Assembly (NCBI RefSeq): GCF_000020685.1
Contig: NC_012528.1
Location: 124,001-188,000 of the forward strand
Origin: Deinococcus deserti VCD115
GTDB lineage: Bacteria > Deinococcota > Deinococci > Deinococcales > Deinococcaceae
Length of the DNA stretch: 64,000 bases
Direction: 5' to 3'
In this document: piece by piece, positions 37,013-47,577 of the stretch
Position numbering within the stretch: position 1 is the stretch's first letter
Layout of the letters: each line of letters opens with the position of its first letter
Program-made: the position numbers and the translations under genes
The notes under the pieces: generated by a model
Database searches by the model: none
Told to the model about the DNA's origin: nothing
What the model saw: the letters and a program-made list of their open reading frames with translations, nothing else

Positions 37013-37709
37013 TTGCTGATCCCAGGTACACGCGGCGAATCTCGCAGCCGGGCGACAGTTCGGTTAGCAGGGCCTCGAGCGCGTCGCCGGCGGTGGTCAG
37101 GTCCTCGGGCGTCATCGGTGCGAGGGCGTCAAACAGAAAGTACGCCCTCGTCGTATCGTCCGTCAGGCGGGTACGGGTGCCCTGCCGCCAGTTCCACGCC
37201 CGGCACGTCACGCCGGCCTCGTCGGCCCAGACGACTTCTCCTGGCACCGGATGATCAACGAATGCAGCGCCGTCCTTGTTAGTCTCAAAAGGCTCCTTGC
37301 CATCGGCAACCTTCAACGTCACCGGGCCGACGACATGGTCGAGGTCCTCACCACCGCAGGGCACGACAAAGCGGACACTTACCGCGTTATAGGCGTCTGT
37401 CAGGCGGTTGATGGCCGGCAGCTCCCCGCCCTTGACCACGCGGGTGATCAGGGCCTCAGCGGAGTTCATGGTTTTCTTCGGTTTCATGCCGAACGCGCGG
37501 AACGCGTCCTGCCAGGCGGCCACGTGCGGGTGGGCGGCCACGGGTGAGGTCATGAACATCTGACGGGCGTGGCTTTCGGCCTCCCGGAGCAGCGCGATGC
37601 TGCGCTCGTTGCTGGGACCGTTCGTCAGGCCGGAAGCGAGCAGGACGAGGCCGTGGTAGGTCGGGAAACGTTCAGCCACGAGTGGACTGATCTGAAGCGG
37701 ATTGGTCAT
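37005..37709 (-). CDS. B3/4 domain protein
   Basis: A 234-residue protein with the B3/4 domain also found in the beta chain of phenylalanyl-tRNA synthetase: EALITRVVKGGELPAINRLT, then YNAVSVRFVVPCGGEDLDHV, then WNWRQGTRTRLTDDTTRAYF. Free-standing copies may edit mischarged tRNA or bind amino acids. ATG 37709 follows the PNPOx-like gene by 31 bp, so these are one unit. A GGAG site lies before the start. Confidence 0.88.
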   Translation of the reverse strand: MTNPLQISPLVAERFPTYHGLVLLASGLTNGPSNERSIALLREAESHARQMFMTSPVAAHPHVAAWQDAFRAFGMKPKKTMNSAEALITRVVKGGELPAINRLTDAYNAVSVRFVVPCGGEDLDHVVGPVTLKVADGKEPFETNKDGAAFVDHPVPGEVVWADEAGVTCRAWNWRQGTRTRLTDDTTRAYFLFDALAPMTPEDLTTAGDALEALLTELSPGCEIRRVYLGSANE

Positions 37710-37740
37710 GAAGTGATCTCCAAAATTCAAGGGCGTGGGG

Positions 37741-38310
37741 TTACTTGCGTTTCTGCCAGCCGGGGGAGGCGGTGTCGTTCTTCGCGGGCCAGCGGTCACT
37801 CAGCCCGGGCAGGTGGCCCTGTTTGCCGGTGATGCTCTCAGGCGTGATCGCGTACACGATGGTGCCGTTCACGCGCGGTAGCGAGTCCTTTTCCCGGCCC
37901 CAGGAGTCCTCCGGAGCGTACTTGGTCATGAACGCCCGGTAGAAGCGCACTTTCTCATCCATGTCCTCCACGATGCGGATGCGGCCGAACACAATCACGG
38001 AGCGGTACGAGACGGAGGTGTCGCATTCCACGTGCCCGTACGGGAAGATCTCGCCAGGTTCATCTACCTCGAAACTCACCTGCTCGTGGAAGCGCACATT
38101 TGTCAGGAATTGCCCTTCGTACCGGGCGGTATGCAGGTAGACCTGCCCGCCTTGCCAGGTGAACAGGTTCGGCACGACGTACGGGTAGCCGTCCGGGCCG
38201 AGCGTGCCGGTGCGCCCACAGAAGGCGGAGCTGAGGAACGCTTCCGCCTCCTCGCGGGTCATGGCTTTGTCCTGACGTTTGAGTTGGCCGCGAGGCGTGG
38301 TATCGGTCAT
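37741..38310 (-). CDS. Pyridoxamine 5'-phosphate oxidase-like flavoprotein
   Basis: A 189-residue protein of the PNPOx-like split-barrel family: AFLSSAFCGRTGTLGPDGYP near the start, then VYLHTARYEGQFLTNVRFHE and GHVECDTSVSYRSVIVFGRI, which resembles the NimA-type nitroreductase group. It probably binds FMN and reduces or removes an oxidised compound. GAGG lies before ATG 38310. It stands between the GNAT and B3/4 genes with short gaps. Confidence 0.88.
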   Translation of the reverse strand: MTDTTPRGQLKRQDKAMTREEAEAFLSSAFCGRTGTLGPDGYPYVVPNLFTWQGGQVYLHTARYEGQFLTNVRFHEQVSFEVDEPGEIFPYGHVECDTSVSYRSVIVFGRIRIVEDMDEKVRFYRAFMTKYAPEDSWGREKDSLPRVNGTIVYAITPESITGKQGHLPGLSDRWPAKNDTASPGWQKRK

Positions 38311-38326
38311 GGCAGGCTCCTCTGAA

Positions 38327-38833
38327 TTAGGCGGGGGGCTGGGCGGCATTCGTGGACGCAGCCAGGGCGCTCAGGGCGGGGCCACTGAGGCTGTAGTCCA
38401 CCCAGACGGGATTGGCCTGCGCGCCCAGGCGTTCGTAGAAGCGCTGACCTGCTTCGTTCCAGTTCGCCACCGTCCAGCGGATGGATCCGCAGCCCCGCGC
38501 CGTGGCTTCCTGGGCAGCCGCGTGCATCAGCCCCTCCCCGACACGCTGACCACGCGCGCCCTCGGTCACGTAGAGCTCCTTCATGTACAGCGTCGGGCTG
38601 GCCGTGGCAGTAAAGGGAACGATGTAGTACACCAGCATGCCGGTCAGGGTCCCGTCCGCATCGGCTACCAGCGCATGAAAGTCGGGCGGATCCTGCTGAA
38701 AGCCCTGATGGAGCAGAATTTCCTCGGTCACCGCAAACACGTCGATGTACTGTTCGAATTCAGCGAGGGCGCGCATCAGCTCAAGAAGCTGCGGGATGTC
38801 CTGTTCTGTAGCCGGGCGGATGATCGTGGGCAT
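38327..38833 (-). CDS. GNAT-family N-acetyltransferase
   Basis: A 168-residue GNAT protein. ATEQDIPQLLELMRALAEFE is the N-terminal strand-helix of the diamine-type group, YMKELYVTEGARGQRVGEGL is the acetyl-CoA pyrophosphate loop, and NWNEAGQRFYERLGA follows. It resembles the spermidine/diamine acetyltransferases. The start at 38833 is preferred over 38842 because AGGA lies at the proper distance. It is 16 bp before the PNPOx-like gene on the same strand. Confidence 0.9.
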   Translation of the reverse strand: MPTIIRPATEQDIPQLLELMRALAEFEQYIDVFAVTEEILLHQGFQQDPPDFHALVADADGTLTGMLVYYIVPFTATASPTLYMKELYVTEGARGQRVGEGLMHAAAQEATARGCGSIRWTVANWNEAGQRFYERLGAQANPVWVDYSLSGPALSALAASTNAAQPPA

Positions 38834-38913
38834 ACGCGTCATCCTGAACGACCATTGGTCAGTTCGGAAGATCCAATTCGCAGGAAAAATGACCAACCAA
38901 TTGTGCGTCCCTG

Positions 38914-40410
<1,497 letters not shown>

Positions 40411-40539
40411 GTCCAGGGACCAGGAGGGGAGAGGGCGGCCATGTCCGTTCAGAGTGGCACTGCTCGGGTCAACGCATCAAGAGGCAGGTGAAGCTGGATG
40501 ACCCATTCGAACCGGAACAAGCGCTCGAGCAGCCATGCA

Positions 40540-40571
40540 AAGCCAGCCCTGCATTACCGCAGGGCTGGCTT
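40540..40571 (-). terminator. Terminator at the end of the nan operon
   Basis: Perfect 13-bp stem (AAGCCAGCCCTGC) with a 6-base loop, 128 bp past the stop of the SIS gene. The end of the arm on the minus strand gives TTTG. Confidence 0.8.
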
Positions 40572-40698
40572 CCACCTTCACCCATACGGGGGATTCACTG
40601 CCCCTCTCCTTGCGCATCCCGCTGTCATCCGTGTGGCCGGGCTATGTGGGCGTAGCCCACGAGCACCACGACCAACCGTGAGCATCGAGGTCACGCGC

Positions 40699-41745
40699 TT
40701 ACCGGGTTTGGGTCACCTTACTGAGAAGGGGAGGATGGTCTGGATCCAGGCCCCGGCGCACGGCAAGGTGAGCAGCGAACAGGTAAAACGCCACTGCACT
40801 GCCTACGGGGTCCGTGAGCGCATGACCTGTAGACATCGTCCTCAGGGTGCTCTCGGACGCGGGCCCAATGGTCCGAAGGTCCGATCGAGTGGTATGCAGT
40901 CCTTGGTAAGCTTCAGCCGAACTGTTCGCCGCAGCGTCCAAGGAAGTGAACGCCAAGACAGGCACGCCTTCCACCAGCAGGCGCTTGGGACCATGACTGA
41001 ATTCCGCTGCGCTAAATGCCGAAGCCTGAATTCCGCATGTCTCCACAAGTTTGAGAGCGGCTTCCTGCGCCACACCAAAGTGCATGCCTCTGGCCAGAAC
41101 CACCAGTTGCTGAATAAAACGGTACCGCTCTGCCAGATCACGCGCTCGTTCCTCCAGGGCCAATATCTCTTTGAGCACCTCAGGCAGACCAGCCAAAGCA
41201 AGGTCAAGGTCAAGGTCGCCCGACAGTTGTGCCACCACAGGAAGAAACGCCGTCAAACTGGCCAGGTAACTCTTGGTCGCTGCGACCGCCCGCTCCTCCC
41301 CGCACTGAAGGGGAAGCACAAACTCGGCCGCGTGAGCGAGCGCACTGTCTTCCACGTTCACCAGTGCAACGGTCAGGCCGCCTCGCTGCCGGGCCATCCT
41401 GAGGGTTTCCACCACATCCGGGCTTGCTCCGCTCTGTGAAACGGCCAGGACAAGTGCTCCCTGTAGATCAAGCTGAGCCCCATATAACGTGTGCACACTT
41501 GGCCCGATGCTGGCGACCGGAAGCGAGAGCTGGGTCTCCAGGCCATATTTCAGGAAGCTGCATGCATGATCACTGCTTCCTCTGGCAATCGTCACTGCCA
41601 TCTTTGGCGGACGCTCCCGAATGGCACAGACGATTTCCTGGACGCGGGACATGTTCTGGACGATCTGGCGGCGGATGACTTCCGGGGCTTCGCGAGTCTC
41701 CTGAAGCATTAAAGGAGAGGATGGGTGCCGCTGAGTCTGAGTCAC
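40699..41745 (-). CDS. SIS-domain glucosamine-6-phosphate deaminase-like protein
   Basis: A 348-residue protein with two SIS domains, like the isomerase half of GlmS but without the glutaminase half. ARGSSDHACSFLKYGLE, VLAVSQSGASPDVVETL and EFSHGPKRLLVEG are the sugar-phosphate-binding blocks. In nag operons such proteins are NagB-II type deaminases converting glucosamine-6-phosphate to fructose-6-phosphate and ammonia. It overlaps NagA by ATGA, so it should take the product of NagA. This is the last step of the pathway. Confidence 0.9.
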   Translation of the reverse strand: MTQTQRHPSSPLMLQETREAPEVIRRQIVQNMSRVQEIVCAIRERPPKMAVTIARGSSDHACSFLKYGLETQLSLPVASIGPSVHTLYGAQLDLQGALVLAVSQSGASPDVVETLRMARQRGGLTVALVNVEDSALAHAAEFVLPLQCGEERAVAATKSYLASLTAFLPVVAQLSGDLDLDLALAGLPEVLKEILALEERARDLAERYRFIQQLVVLARGMHFGVAQEAALKLVETCGIQASAFSAAEFSHGPKRLLVEGVPVLAFTSLDAAANSSAEAYQGLHTTRSDLRTIGPASESTLRTMSTGHALTDPVGSAVAFYLFAAHLAVRRGLDPDHPPLLSKVTQTR

Positions 41746-42893
41746 AGTGAAATCTCCTGACCGCCGATATAGACGGCCTTGATGGCAAGCTCCCGGTTGA
41801 GCACGACCAGGTCTGCCCGCAGTCCTTCTGAAATTTGCCCGCGGTCAGTCAGTCCAACTGAGGCAGCCGGTGTGGCACTCAGCATCCGGCTGGCTTCGGC
41901 CAGGGAAACTCCTGCCCTGACGGCATTCCGGAGTGCGGTGTGCATGGTCAGGACGCTGCCCGCCAACGTCCCGTCTGTCAGACGCGCCTGTCCATTCTTG
42001 ACCAGGACGCGCTGGCCGCCCAGTTCGCTCTCCCCATCACCCAGCCCTGTAGCCCGGATAGCGTCGGTAACCAGCAGGACCCGGTTTCGGGCAGCCGCGT
42101 GAGCCAGCAGAAATGCTGTCGGGTGAACATGGGCGTTATCAAGGATGATCTCCACGAACGTCTCAGGGTTGGTCAGCAGCGCTCCAGGGACGCCCGGCAA
42201 GCGCCCTTCAATGCCCCCCATCGCGTTAAACAGGTGCGTGCCGGCAGTGCGGGCCCCCCCGGCCTGAAGCGCGTCGAGGAGTGCTTTTACCGTCTGGGCA
42301 TCGGCCCGGGTATGACCGATTCCGATCCTGATTCCTGCTGCGGTCAACTGCAAAGCAGCGTGCCAGACCCCTGGAAGTTCGGGCGCCAGGGTGACCGCGC
42401 GCACCACATCCAGCTCCAGCACCTCAGCCAGAAGGTCAGCCGTAGGTTCAATCGCGAAGGGCGGTTGCGCTCCCAACCGCATTGGACTGATGAACGGTCC
42501 CTCCAGGTGCGCTCCAGGAATGTCGGCGCCCCCATCGACACCCTCTTCCATCACCGCCTTCACTGCGCGCAGGGCTCCCACCACTTCGGGCCAGGGGGCA
42601 GTCATCGTGGTGGGCAACAATGTCGTGGTGCCGAACCGGGCATGCGTTCGGGCCATCTCCCGAATACCTTTCACTCCGTCCATGGTGTCCCCGCCACCGC
42701 CCCCATGCACATGCGTATCAATGAAGCCCGGCAGGATCAAAACATCATCCGGAGCGTCCGGTGAAGGTGAAACCTGCTGCACCGTTTGAGTAAACACCAC
42801 TGTCGCGGGATGGAACGCTGCACCGTTAAAGACCCGCCCAGTGACCTGTCGGACCGGAAGGCGTGCTTGCCGTGCCGAGAGTGACCCTGTCAC
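41742..42893 (-). CDS. nagA: N-acetylglucosamine-6-phosphate deacetylase
   Basis: A 383-residue amidohydrolase. GFIDTHVHGGGGGDTMDG is the metal-binding start, GAHLEGPFISPMRLGAQ the catalytic Glu region, IGHTRAD and HLFNAMGG hold later His ligands, and LVTDAIRATGLGDGE the catalytic Asp. It removes acetate from GlcNAc-6-phosphate in the cytoplasm. The start is GTG, overlapping the stop of the ATPase remnant upstream; a GGGAGG lies about 12 bases before. The next gene (SIS) overlaps by ATGA. Confidence 0.95.
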   Translation of the reverse strand: MTGSLSARQARLPVRQVTGRVFNGAAFHPATVVFTQTVQQVSPSPDAPDDVLILPGFIDTHVHGGGGGDTMDGVKGIREMARTHARFGTTTLLPTTMTAPWPEVVGALRAVKAVMEEGVDGGADIPGAHLEGPFISPMRLGAQPPFAIEPTADLLAEVLELDVVRAVTLAPELPGVWHAALQLTAAGIRIGIGHTRADAQTVKALLDALQAGGARTAGTHLFNAMGGIEGRLPGVPGALLTNPETFVEIILDNAHVHPTAFLLAHAAARNRVLLVTDAIRATGLGDGESELGGQRVLVKNGQARLTDGTLAGSVLTMHTALRNAVRAGVSLAEASRMLSATPAASVGLTDRGQISEGLRADLVVLNRELAIKAVYIGGQEISL

Positions 42894-43164
42894 AGGATCT
42901 GGCGCCTCCCGTGTTCACTGATGCTCACCAAGTTCGTCAGCGTGCGGCTTTTCCCGGCAAACCGCATCTCGCCTTCGACCATCGTGCGGGGGGGCATGGG
43001 GATTAGCCGCAGGATGGACAGGCTCGTTACACTCTTGCCAGATCCTCCCTCCACGCCGGGCATCCCGCCCTTGTTGATATGATATGGAAGGTGACATCAC
43101 CGGCGGTGTTGAAGTTCGTCTTCAGGCTATTTACAGCCAGTAGTTCCTCGCCCTGACGGGTCAT
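42890..43164 (-). pseudogene. Remnant of peptide-type ABC transporter ATPase (OppD-like)
   Basis: From the ATG at 43164, overlapping the nanK stop, the frame reads MTRQGEELLAVNSLKTNFNT, the usual start of OppD/DppD ATPases, and ends at TAA 43027-43029. In a second frame the same DNA continues with EGGSGKSVTSLSILRLIP, the Walker A motif and following helix of this family, then MVEGEMRFAG, and ends in TGA at 42890-42892, overlapping the nagA GTG. The Q-loop, signature motif, Walker B and C-terminus are absent. So it is a frameshifted ATPase with a large internal deletion, originally co-translated with nanK and nagA. Confidence 0.82.
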
Positions 43165-44006
43165 GCGGTCATCTCCTGCCGGATGGTCCTGGCGTGCAAG
43201 GCCACGCCAAGAAGACCGGCATCAGCACCGTGAGCTGCTCGGGTGAGCCGTAAGTCAGGCAAAGCGGCGTTCAGCACGAAGTGGGTCCAGTCACGCAGAC
43301 CCAGGCTGCCCCCGAGTGAAACCAGGTTCAGGCCGAGCAGGCAGTGGGCGTCGTGGATTCGGTCTGCCAGGATCTGGAAAGGGGCAGTAAGAAGTGTTTG
43401 GGCGTGCACGTCGCCTTGCTCGGCAGCATCGAACAGCGCGCGAACGCTTCCCAGAGGACCGGCAGCCTGTTCCAGGCCTCTCCCAGAGGACGTGACCTCC
43501 AGTGCCTGCCCTTCAGGGCCACGGGCAAAGCCCAGACCGATGTCCAGACCTTCAGGCGCTTGTACGAGGCGCCCGCGCAGCACCAGCCCACTGCCGATGC
43601 CGGTTGAGATCGTCAGAAACATGAAGTGGTCTGGCTTTCCGGATGCCTGCCATTCGGCAAGGGTGGCCGCCTTGGCGTCGTTGAGCACCGTTACTGGCCG
43701 GCCGGTGGCGCGGCTCAGAAGGCCTTCTACCGGGACGGCAGTCCAGCCGGGCATCGTCGCCTGATTGATGGCCGTCACACAACCCTGATGCACGCGGCCG
43801 GTGCAGGCCACAGCCAGCGGAACATACGGTGGGGCGTGGCATTGATTCAGGAGGCTCAAAACTTGATCCAGGACGGCCTGGGGCCCCTGACTGGCTGGCG
43901 TGGCGGCTTCGTGCCGGTGAGTGACGGCGCTACCCTGGACCACTGCCACGCGAGTGGTGGTTCCACCGATGTCGACAGCAAGGCAAGTTCCTTCAGCTGC
44001 CGTCAC
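43161..44006 (-). CDS. nanK: N-acetylmannosamine kinase, ROK family
   Basis: A 281-residue ROK sugar kinase. CLAVDIGGTTTRVAVV binds ATP phosphates, TVLNDAKAATLAEWQASGK has the catalytic Asp, and TISTGIGSGLVLRGRL follows. The Cys-rich zinc loop usual in ROK kinases is not apparent (RGPEGQALEVTSSGRGLEQA lies at that place). It phosphorylates ManNAc, judged from its place after NanE. GTG 44006 is chosen because GGAG lies before it and it overlaps the nanE end by only 14 bases; a longer frame reaches 44096. Confidence 0.82.
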   Translation of the reverse strand: MTAAEGTCLAVDIGGTTTRVAVVQGSAVTHRHEAATPASQGPQAVLDQVLSLLNQCHAPPYVPLAVACTGRVHQGCVTAINQATMPGWTAVPVEGLLSRATGRPVTVLNDAKAATLAEWQASGKPDHFMFLTISTGIGSGLVLRGRLVQAPEGLDIGLGFARGPEGQALEVTSSGRGLEQAAGPLGSVRALFDAAEQGDVHAQTLLTAPFQILADRIHDAHCLLGLNLVSLGGSLGLRDWTHFVLNAALPDLRLTRAAHGADAGLLGVALHARTIRQEMTA

Positions 44007-44667
44007 GGAGTGCTCCGGCGAACCAGGTGGTAATGACATCCGGACGGGTGATAGCGCTGCCGACGACCACCGCGTGTGCGCCATGGCGCATGGCACGTGC
44101 CGCGTCCTGCGGGCTGTTGAGACGTCCCTCAGCGATAAACGTCAACCCTCCTTCACGAAGCTCGTCCATGAGGAGCCAGTCCGCCGTGGTCAGTGCTCTG
44201 CTATGTGGGGTGTACCCGGCCAGGGTCGTGCCGACGATGTCTGCCCCCGCCTCGTAGGCGGCCTGGGCCTCGGGAAGGGTACTGATGTCGGCCATGGCCA
44301 GCGCGCCAGCGGCGTGGATGGTCTGGACAAGGTGCACGACGCTTTCCGGGCGAGGACGCAGGGTCGCGTCAAAAGCGACGATGTCACTTCCAAGTTCCGC
44401 GAGGCGCGCCGCTTCCGCACTGGTCGGGGTGATGTACACGGGGGTGTCTGGGCGGTCCGTTTTCGTCAGCCCGATGATCGGAAGGTCTGTGACCGCGCGC
44501 ACGGCCAGGACGTCCTCGAAGCCCTGGATCCGCAGTCCGGCGGCGCCGCCTTGCTGCGCGGCAAGGGCGAGGCGGCTGATGATGTGGGGGTCGCGCAGTG
44601 GACTTCCCGGGTTGGCCTGGCAGGAGACGATCAGCCTGCCGCGCAGGCGGTCGAGAACCGCGCTCAC
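43993..44667 (-). CDS. nanE: N-acetylmannosamine-6-phosphate 2-epimerase
   Basis: A 224-residue TIM-barrel enzyme of the NanE family: LIVSCQANPGSPLRDPHIIS at the start, GLRIQGFEDVLAVRAVTDLP, IIGLTKTDRPDTPVYITPT and GADIVGTTLAGYTPHSR are conserved, including the catalytic Lys in GLTKTD. It converts ManNAc-6-phosphate to GlcNAc-6-phosphate. The GTG start overlaps the upstream stop (GTGA), so a larger frame reaching to 45162 is an artefact of the neighbouring gene. Confidence 0.93.
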   Translation of the reverse strand: MSAVLDRLRGRLIVSCQANPGSPLRDPHIISRLALAAQQGGAAGLRIQGFEDVLAVRAVTDLPIIGLTKTDRPDTPVYITPTSAEAARLAELGSDIVAFDATLRPRPESVVHLVQTIHAAGALAMADISTLPEAQAAYEAGADIVGTTLAGYTPHSRALTTADWLLMDELREGGLTFIAEGRLNSPQDAARAMRHGAHAVVVGSAITRPDVITTWFAGALRDGS

Positions 44668-45596
44668 AGCAGGCCGCCCTCCCGCAGGATGGCGCCCACG
44701 CGTTCTGTTTCCTGGTCGTTCAGGGGCAGATTCGGACGGTTCATGTGGTGGTAGGGAATCAGGCCCATCAGCTTCAAGGCGGTCTTGAAGCCGCCCACGC
44801 CCGAGGCGCCTCCGCTCGTCCGCGGCGCACCTTGCAGCGCAATGCTGAACAGACGAATCAAGCGTTCCTGGATCTGCCGGGCTTTGACCCAGTCCCCGGT
44901 CCGCGCGGTGTCGTAGAGCGCCACATACGCGGCCGGATCCACGTTCCCCAAACCAGGCACGCAGCCGTGCGCTCCGACCTGGAAGGCAGTGTCCACCATC
45001 AGTTCTGAGCCGGTGAACAGCCGGAAGTCCGGGTCGTTCTGACATTCCAGGGCCAGCAGCCGGAAGTTGGTGTCGTCCCCGCTGCTGTCTTTCAGACCCT
45101 CGATCAGCCCCTCGGCGCGCAATGTCCTCAAGGTGGCGCGCTCCAGTTTGACGTGTACACACACCGGAATGTCGTACGCCATGATGGGCAGAGGCACCGC
45201 CTGCCGGATGGCACGGAAATGTTCGATAATTTCGGTCTGGCTTGTCCGGGCGTAGAACGGAGCAGTGACGACGAGCCCGTCCACACCTGCGGCCTGCGCG
45301 TCTCGGGCGTGCGCAATGACGCGGTCGGTGGTCGGGTCGATGACCCCCGCGAGAAGGGGAACACGGCCTTGGGTCTCATCAACTGCGATTCTCAGCACTT
45401 CGCGGCGGGCGGGCGCGTCCATGAACACGACTTCGCTGGTGGAGCCCAGCAGGAACAGACCATGGACTCCTCCCAAGAGCAGATGCCGGATGACCTGGCG
45501 AAGGGCGGTTTCGTCAACCTGATAGTCGGGAGTCAGGGGGGTAACGACCGGCGGGATAATGCCGTGAAAGGCCTGAGCGGCACGGATGGTGGTCAT
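44664..45596 (-). CDS. N-acetylneuraminate lyase-like protein (DapA/NanA family)
   Basis: A 310-residue class I aldolase. FLLGSTSEVVFMD is the substrate carboxylate loop; Tyr141 in IMAYDIPVCVHV and Lys169 in IEGLKDSSGD (Schiff base) are the catalytic pair. Members of this family include DHDPS, KDG aldolase and NanA. In this operon, with NanE and NanK, cleavage of N-acetylneuraminate to ManNAc and pyruvate is the likely reaction. A GGAG site supports ATG 45596. The loop usually GSTGE in NanA/DapA reads GSTSE here. Confidence 0.85.
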   Translation of the reverse strand: MTTIRAAQAFHGIIPPVVTPLTPDYQVDETALRQVIRHLLLGGVHGLFLLGSTSEVVFMDAPARREVLRIAVDETQGRVPLLAGVIDPTTDRVIAHARDAQAAGVDGLVVTAPFYARTSQTEIIEHFRAIRQAVPLPIMAYDIPVCVHVKLERATLRTLRAEGLIEGLKDSSGDDTNFRLLALECQNDPDFRLFTGSELMVDTAFQVGAHGCVPGLGNVDPAAYVALYDTARTGDWVKARQIQERLIRLFSIALQGAPRTSGGASGVGGFKTALKLMGLIPYHHMNRPNLPLNDQETERVGAILREGGLL

Positions 45597-45646
45597 GTGG
45601 GTCTCCAGGTGGGGTTGGGGAAAGCCGTTCAAGGAAAGTGGCGAAC

Positions 45647-46522
45647 TTACTGGCGGGCTTTCGGGTCGAGGGCGTCACGCAGGCCGTCACCCAGGAAGTT
45701 GGTGGCCAGCACCGTAAGAACAATCAGCGCCCCTGCCGGCATCCATTGCCAGGGGTAGGCTTCCAGGACGGTAATTTCACGCGCGGTGCTCAGCAGGTTC
45801 CCCCAGCTGGCCTGCGGAGGTTGAACGCCGAGGCCCAGGAAGCTCAGGCCGGCTTCCGTAAGAATGGCGCTGGCCACGCCAAGACTGACGAAGACCACCA
45901 GCACGTCAACGGCGTTGGGAAGGGCATGCTTGAGCAAAATGCGGCGGTCCGTGGCGCCGAGGGCGTTGGCTGCCGCAATGAATTCCAGCTCCCGGACGGA
46001 GAGCAGCTTGGCCCGGACCAGCCGGGCGGCAAGAGGCCAGCCGAGCAGGCCGATGATCACGATGGTCTTGTCGATTCCAGGCCCGATGATGGCCGCCAGG
46101 GTGAGCAGCACGATAATGCTCGGGAAAGTCATGACAATATCGACGAAACGCATGATCACGTTGTCCACCCAGCCCCCGAAATAGCCTGCCAGGGCGCCGA
46201 GAATGGTGCCCACCACGACGGAGATGAGCGTACTGAACAGGCCCACCATCAGGGAGACCCGACCGGCGCTGAAGGTCCGGGCGAACACGTCCCGGCCGGT
46301 CGGGTCGGTCCCCAGCCAGTGCCGGCTGCTGGGCGGCTGGTTGCGGGACATCAGGTCAATGTCGTCCGGTTTGAACGGGGAAACCACGGGACCAACAACA
46401 ACGGCCAGGACAATCAGGCTGAGCAGCAGCAGGCCGAGGACAGCCAGGCGGTGACGGAGGAAGCGTTTGAAAGCCAGGGTGGTGGGATTCCGCCTGATTC
46501 CAGGTGCGGTGAGCGCAGTCAT
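45647..46522 (-). CDS. ABC transporter permease, DppC-like (sialic-acid importer candidate)
   Basis: A 291-residue permease with the DppC signature HWLGTDPTGRDVFARTFSAG and EAA loop AANALGATDRRILLKHALPN. An AAAAGGAGG ribosome site precedes the ATG. It follows its partner by 14 bp. Peptide-family (PepT-class) importers carry sialic acid in Haemophilus ducreyi (SatABCD) and Corynebacterium glutamicum. No intact ATPase is present in the operon; only a remnant at 42890-43164. Confidence 0.92.
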   Translation of the reverse strand: MTALTAPGIRRNPTTLAFKRFLRHRLAVLGLLLLSLIVLAVVVGPVVSPFKPDDIDLMSRNQPPSSRHWLGTDPTGRDVFARTFSAGRVSLMVGLFSTLISVVVGTILGALAGYFGGWVDNVIMRFVDIVMTFPSIIVLLTLAAIIGPGIDKTIVIIGLLGWPLAARLVRAKLLSVRELEFIAAANALGATDRRILLKHALPNAVDVLVVFVSLGVASAILTEAGLSFLGLGVQPPQASWGNLLSTAREITVLEAYPWQWMPAGALIVLTVLATNFLGDGLRDALDPKARQ

Positions 46523-46536
46523 TCGGGCACCTCCTT

Positions 46537-47490
46537 TTAGCTGTACCGGATGCGCGGGTCGATCGCTCCGTACAGCACGTCCGTGATGAGGTTGGCGAGG
46601 AGAATCACGGTGGCCAGTACCAGGGTGGTGCCCATGATCATGGGATAGTCCCGGGAGTCGATCGCGTCCAGGTACAGCTGCCCGGTGCCTGGCCAGGAGA
46701 AGATGCTCTCGAGGAACACTGCGCCGCCGATCAGGTTGGCGACATTCGCGCCGATGACCGTCACGACCGGAATCAACGCGTTGCGCAGTACGTGTTTGCT
46801 GATGACCCTGGTGTGCGGAACGCCCTTCGCGCTGGCCGTCCGAACGTAATCCTGGAACACCACGTCCAGAACGCTGGAGCGTGTGTAACGCATCAGGACC
46901 GCGATGTACGTGACAGAGAGGATCGAGGCCGGCAGAATCAGGTGACTGAGGGTGTCCAGGACGCTGCCGTCACCGGGCGTCTGGTACCCGCCGGCGGGGA
47001 ACCACTGGAGCTTGAGGGCGAAGACGTACATGCCGATCAACCCGGCCAGAAAGGCGGGGGTAGAGATGCCCAGGAATGCGAGGAATGTCAGGCCGTTGTC
47101 CAGCGCGGTGTAGCGTTTCACGGCAGCCAGAACCCCGAAGAACACCCCGAGGGCGACGCCGAGGGTCATACCCAGGCCCATCAGCATCAGGGTGGGAGGC
47201 AGGCGACGGGCGATCTCTGATGTGACCGGTTCACCGTTCTTGATGCGGTACCCGAGGTCTCCCTGAGCAGCTTTGCCGAGCCAGCGGAGGTACTGGACGG
47301 GTTTCGGCTGATCGAGTCCAAGTTCGGTGCGGATAATTTCGCGTTGCTGGACGCTGATGACCTGATCCGGAGGGATGTACGCATCCATCGGATCGCCGGG
47401 CGTGAATTGAAGCATCGTGAAAATGATGGCGGTGATCACCAGCAGCAGCGGGATGGTGGTCAGCAGCCGCCGAACAACGTAGGTGCCCAT
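46537..47490 (-). CDS. ABC transporter permease, DppB-like (sialic-acid importer candidate)
   Basis: A 317-residue permease; IPLLLVITAIIFTMLQFTPG is the first helix, GDLGYRIKNGEPV the periplasmic loop and TASAKGVPHTRVISKHVLRN the EAA loop. The ATG at 47490 has CGAGGAGGGC upstream; a longer frame to 47544 lacks a site. It follows the binding protein after 87 bp and pairs with the DppC-like gene. Confidence 0.92.
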   Translation of the reverse strand: MGTYVVRRLLTTIPLLLVITAIIFTMLQFTPGDPMDAYIPPDQVISVQQREIIRTELGLDQPKPVQYLRWLGKAAQGDLGYRIKNGEPVTSEIARRLPPTLMLMGLGMTLGVALGVFFGVLAAVKRYTALDNGLTFLAFLGISTPAFLAGLIGMYVFALKLQWFPAGGYQTPGDGSVLDTLSHLILPASILSVTYIAVLMRYTRSSVLDVVFQDYVRTASAKGVPHTRVISKHVLRNALIPVVTVIGANVANLIGGAVFLESIFSWPGTGQLYLDAIDSRDYPMIMGTTLVLATVILLANLITDVLYGAIDPRIRYS

Positions 47491-47577
47491 GTGTCGTGCC
47501 CTCCTCGGGGCCTGGCGGCGGGCTGGACGGGCGTCCGGTGACACTCTTGGACCGTCCAGCCTGCCGCACTCAGGGGT

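Noticed and set aside
40498..41439. 313-codon plus-strand frame
   Set aside because: Antisense to the SIS gene, beginning in a terminator region.
43993..45162. Single 389-residue fusion protein ending in NanE
   Set aside because: The first 165 residues are antisense-like and lie inside the lyase gene in another frame; GTGA overlap at 44667 gives a normal-length NanE.
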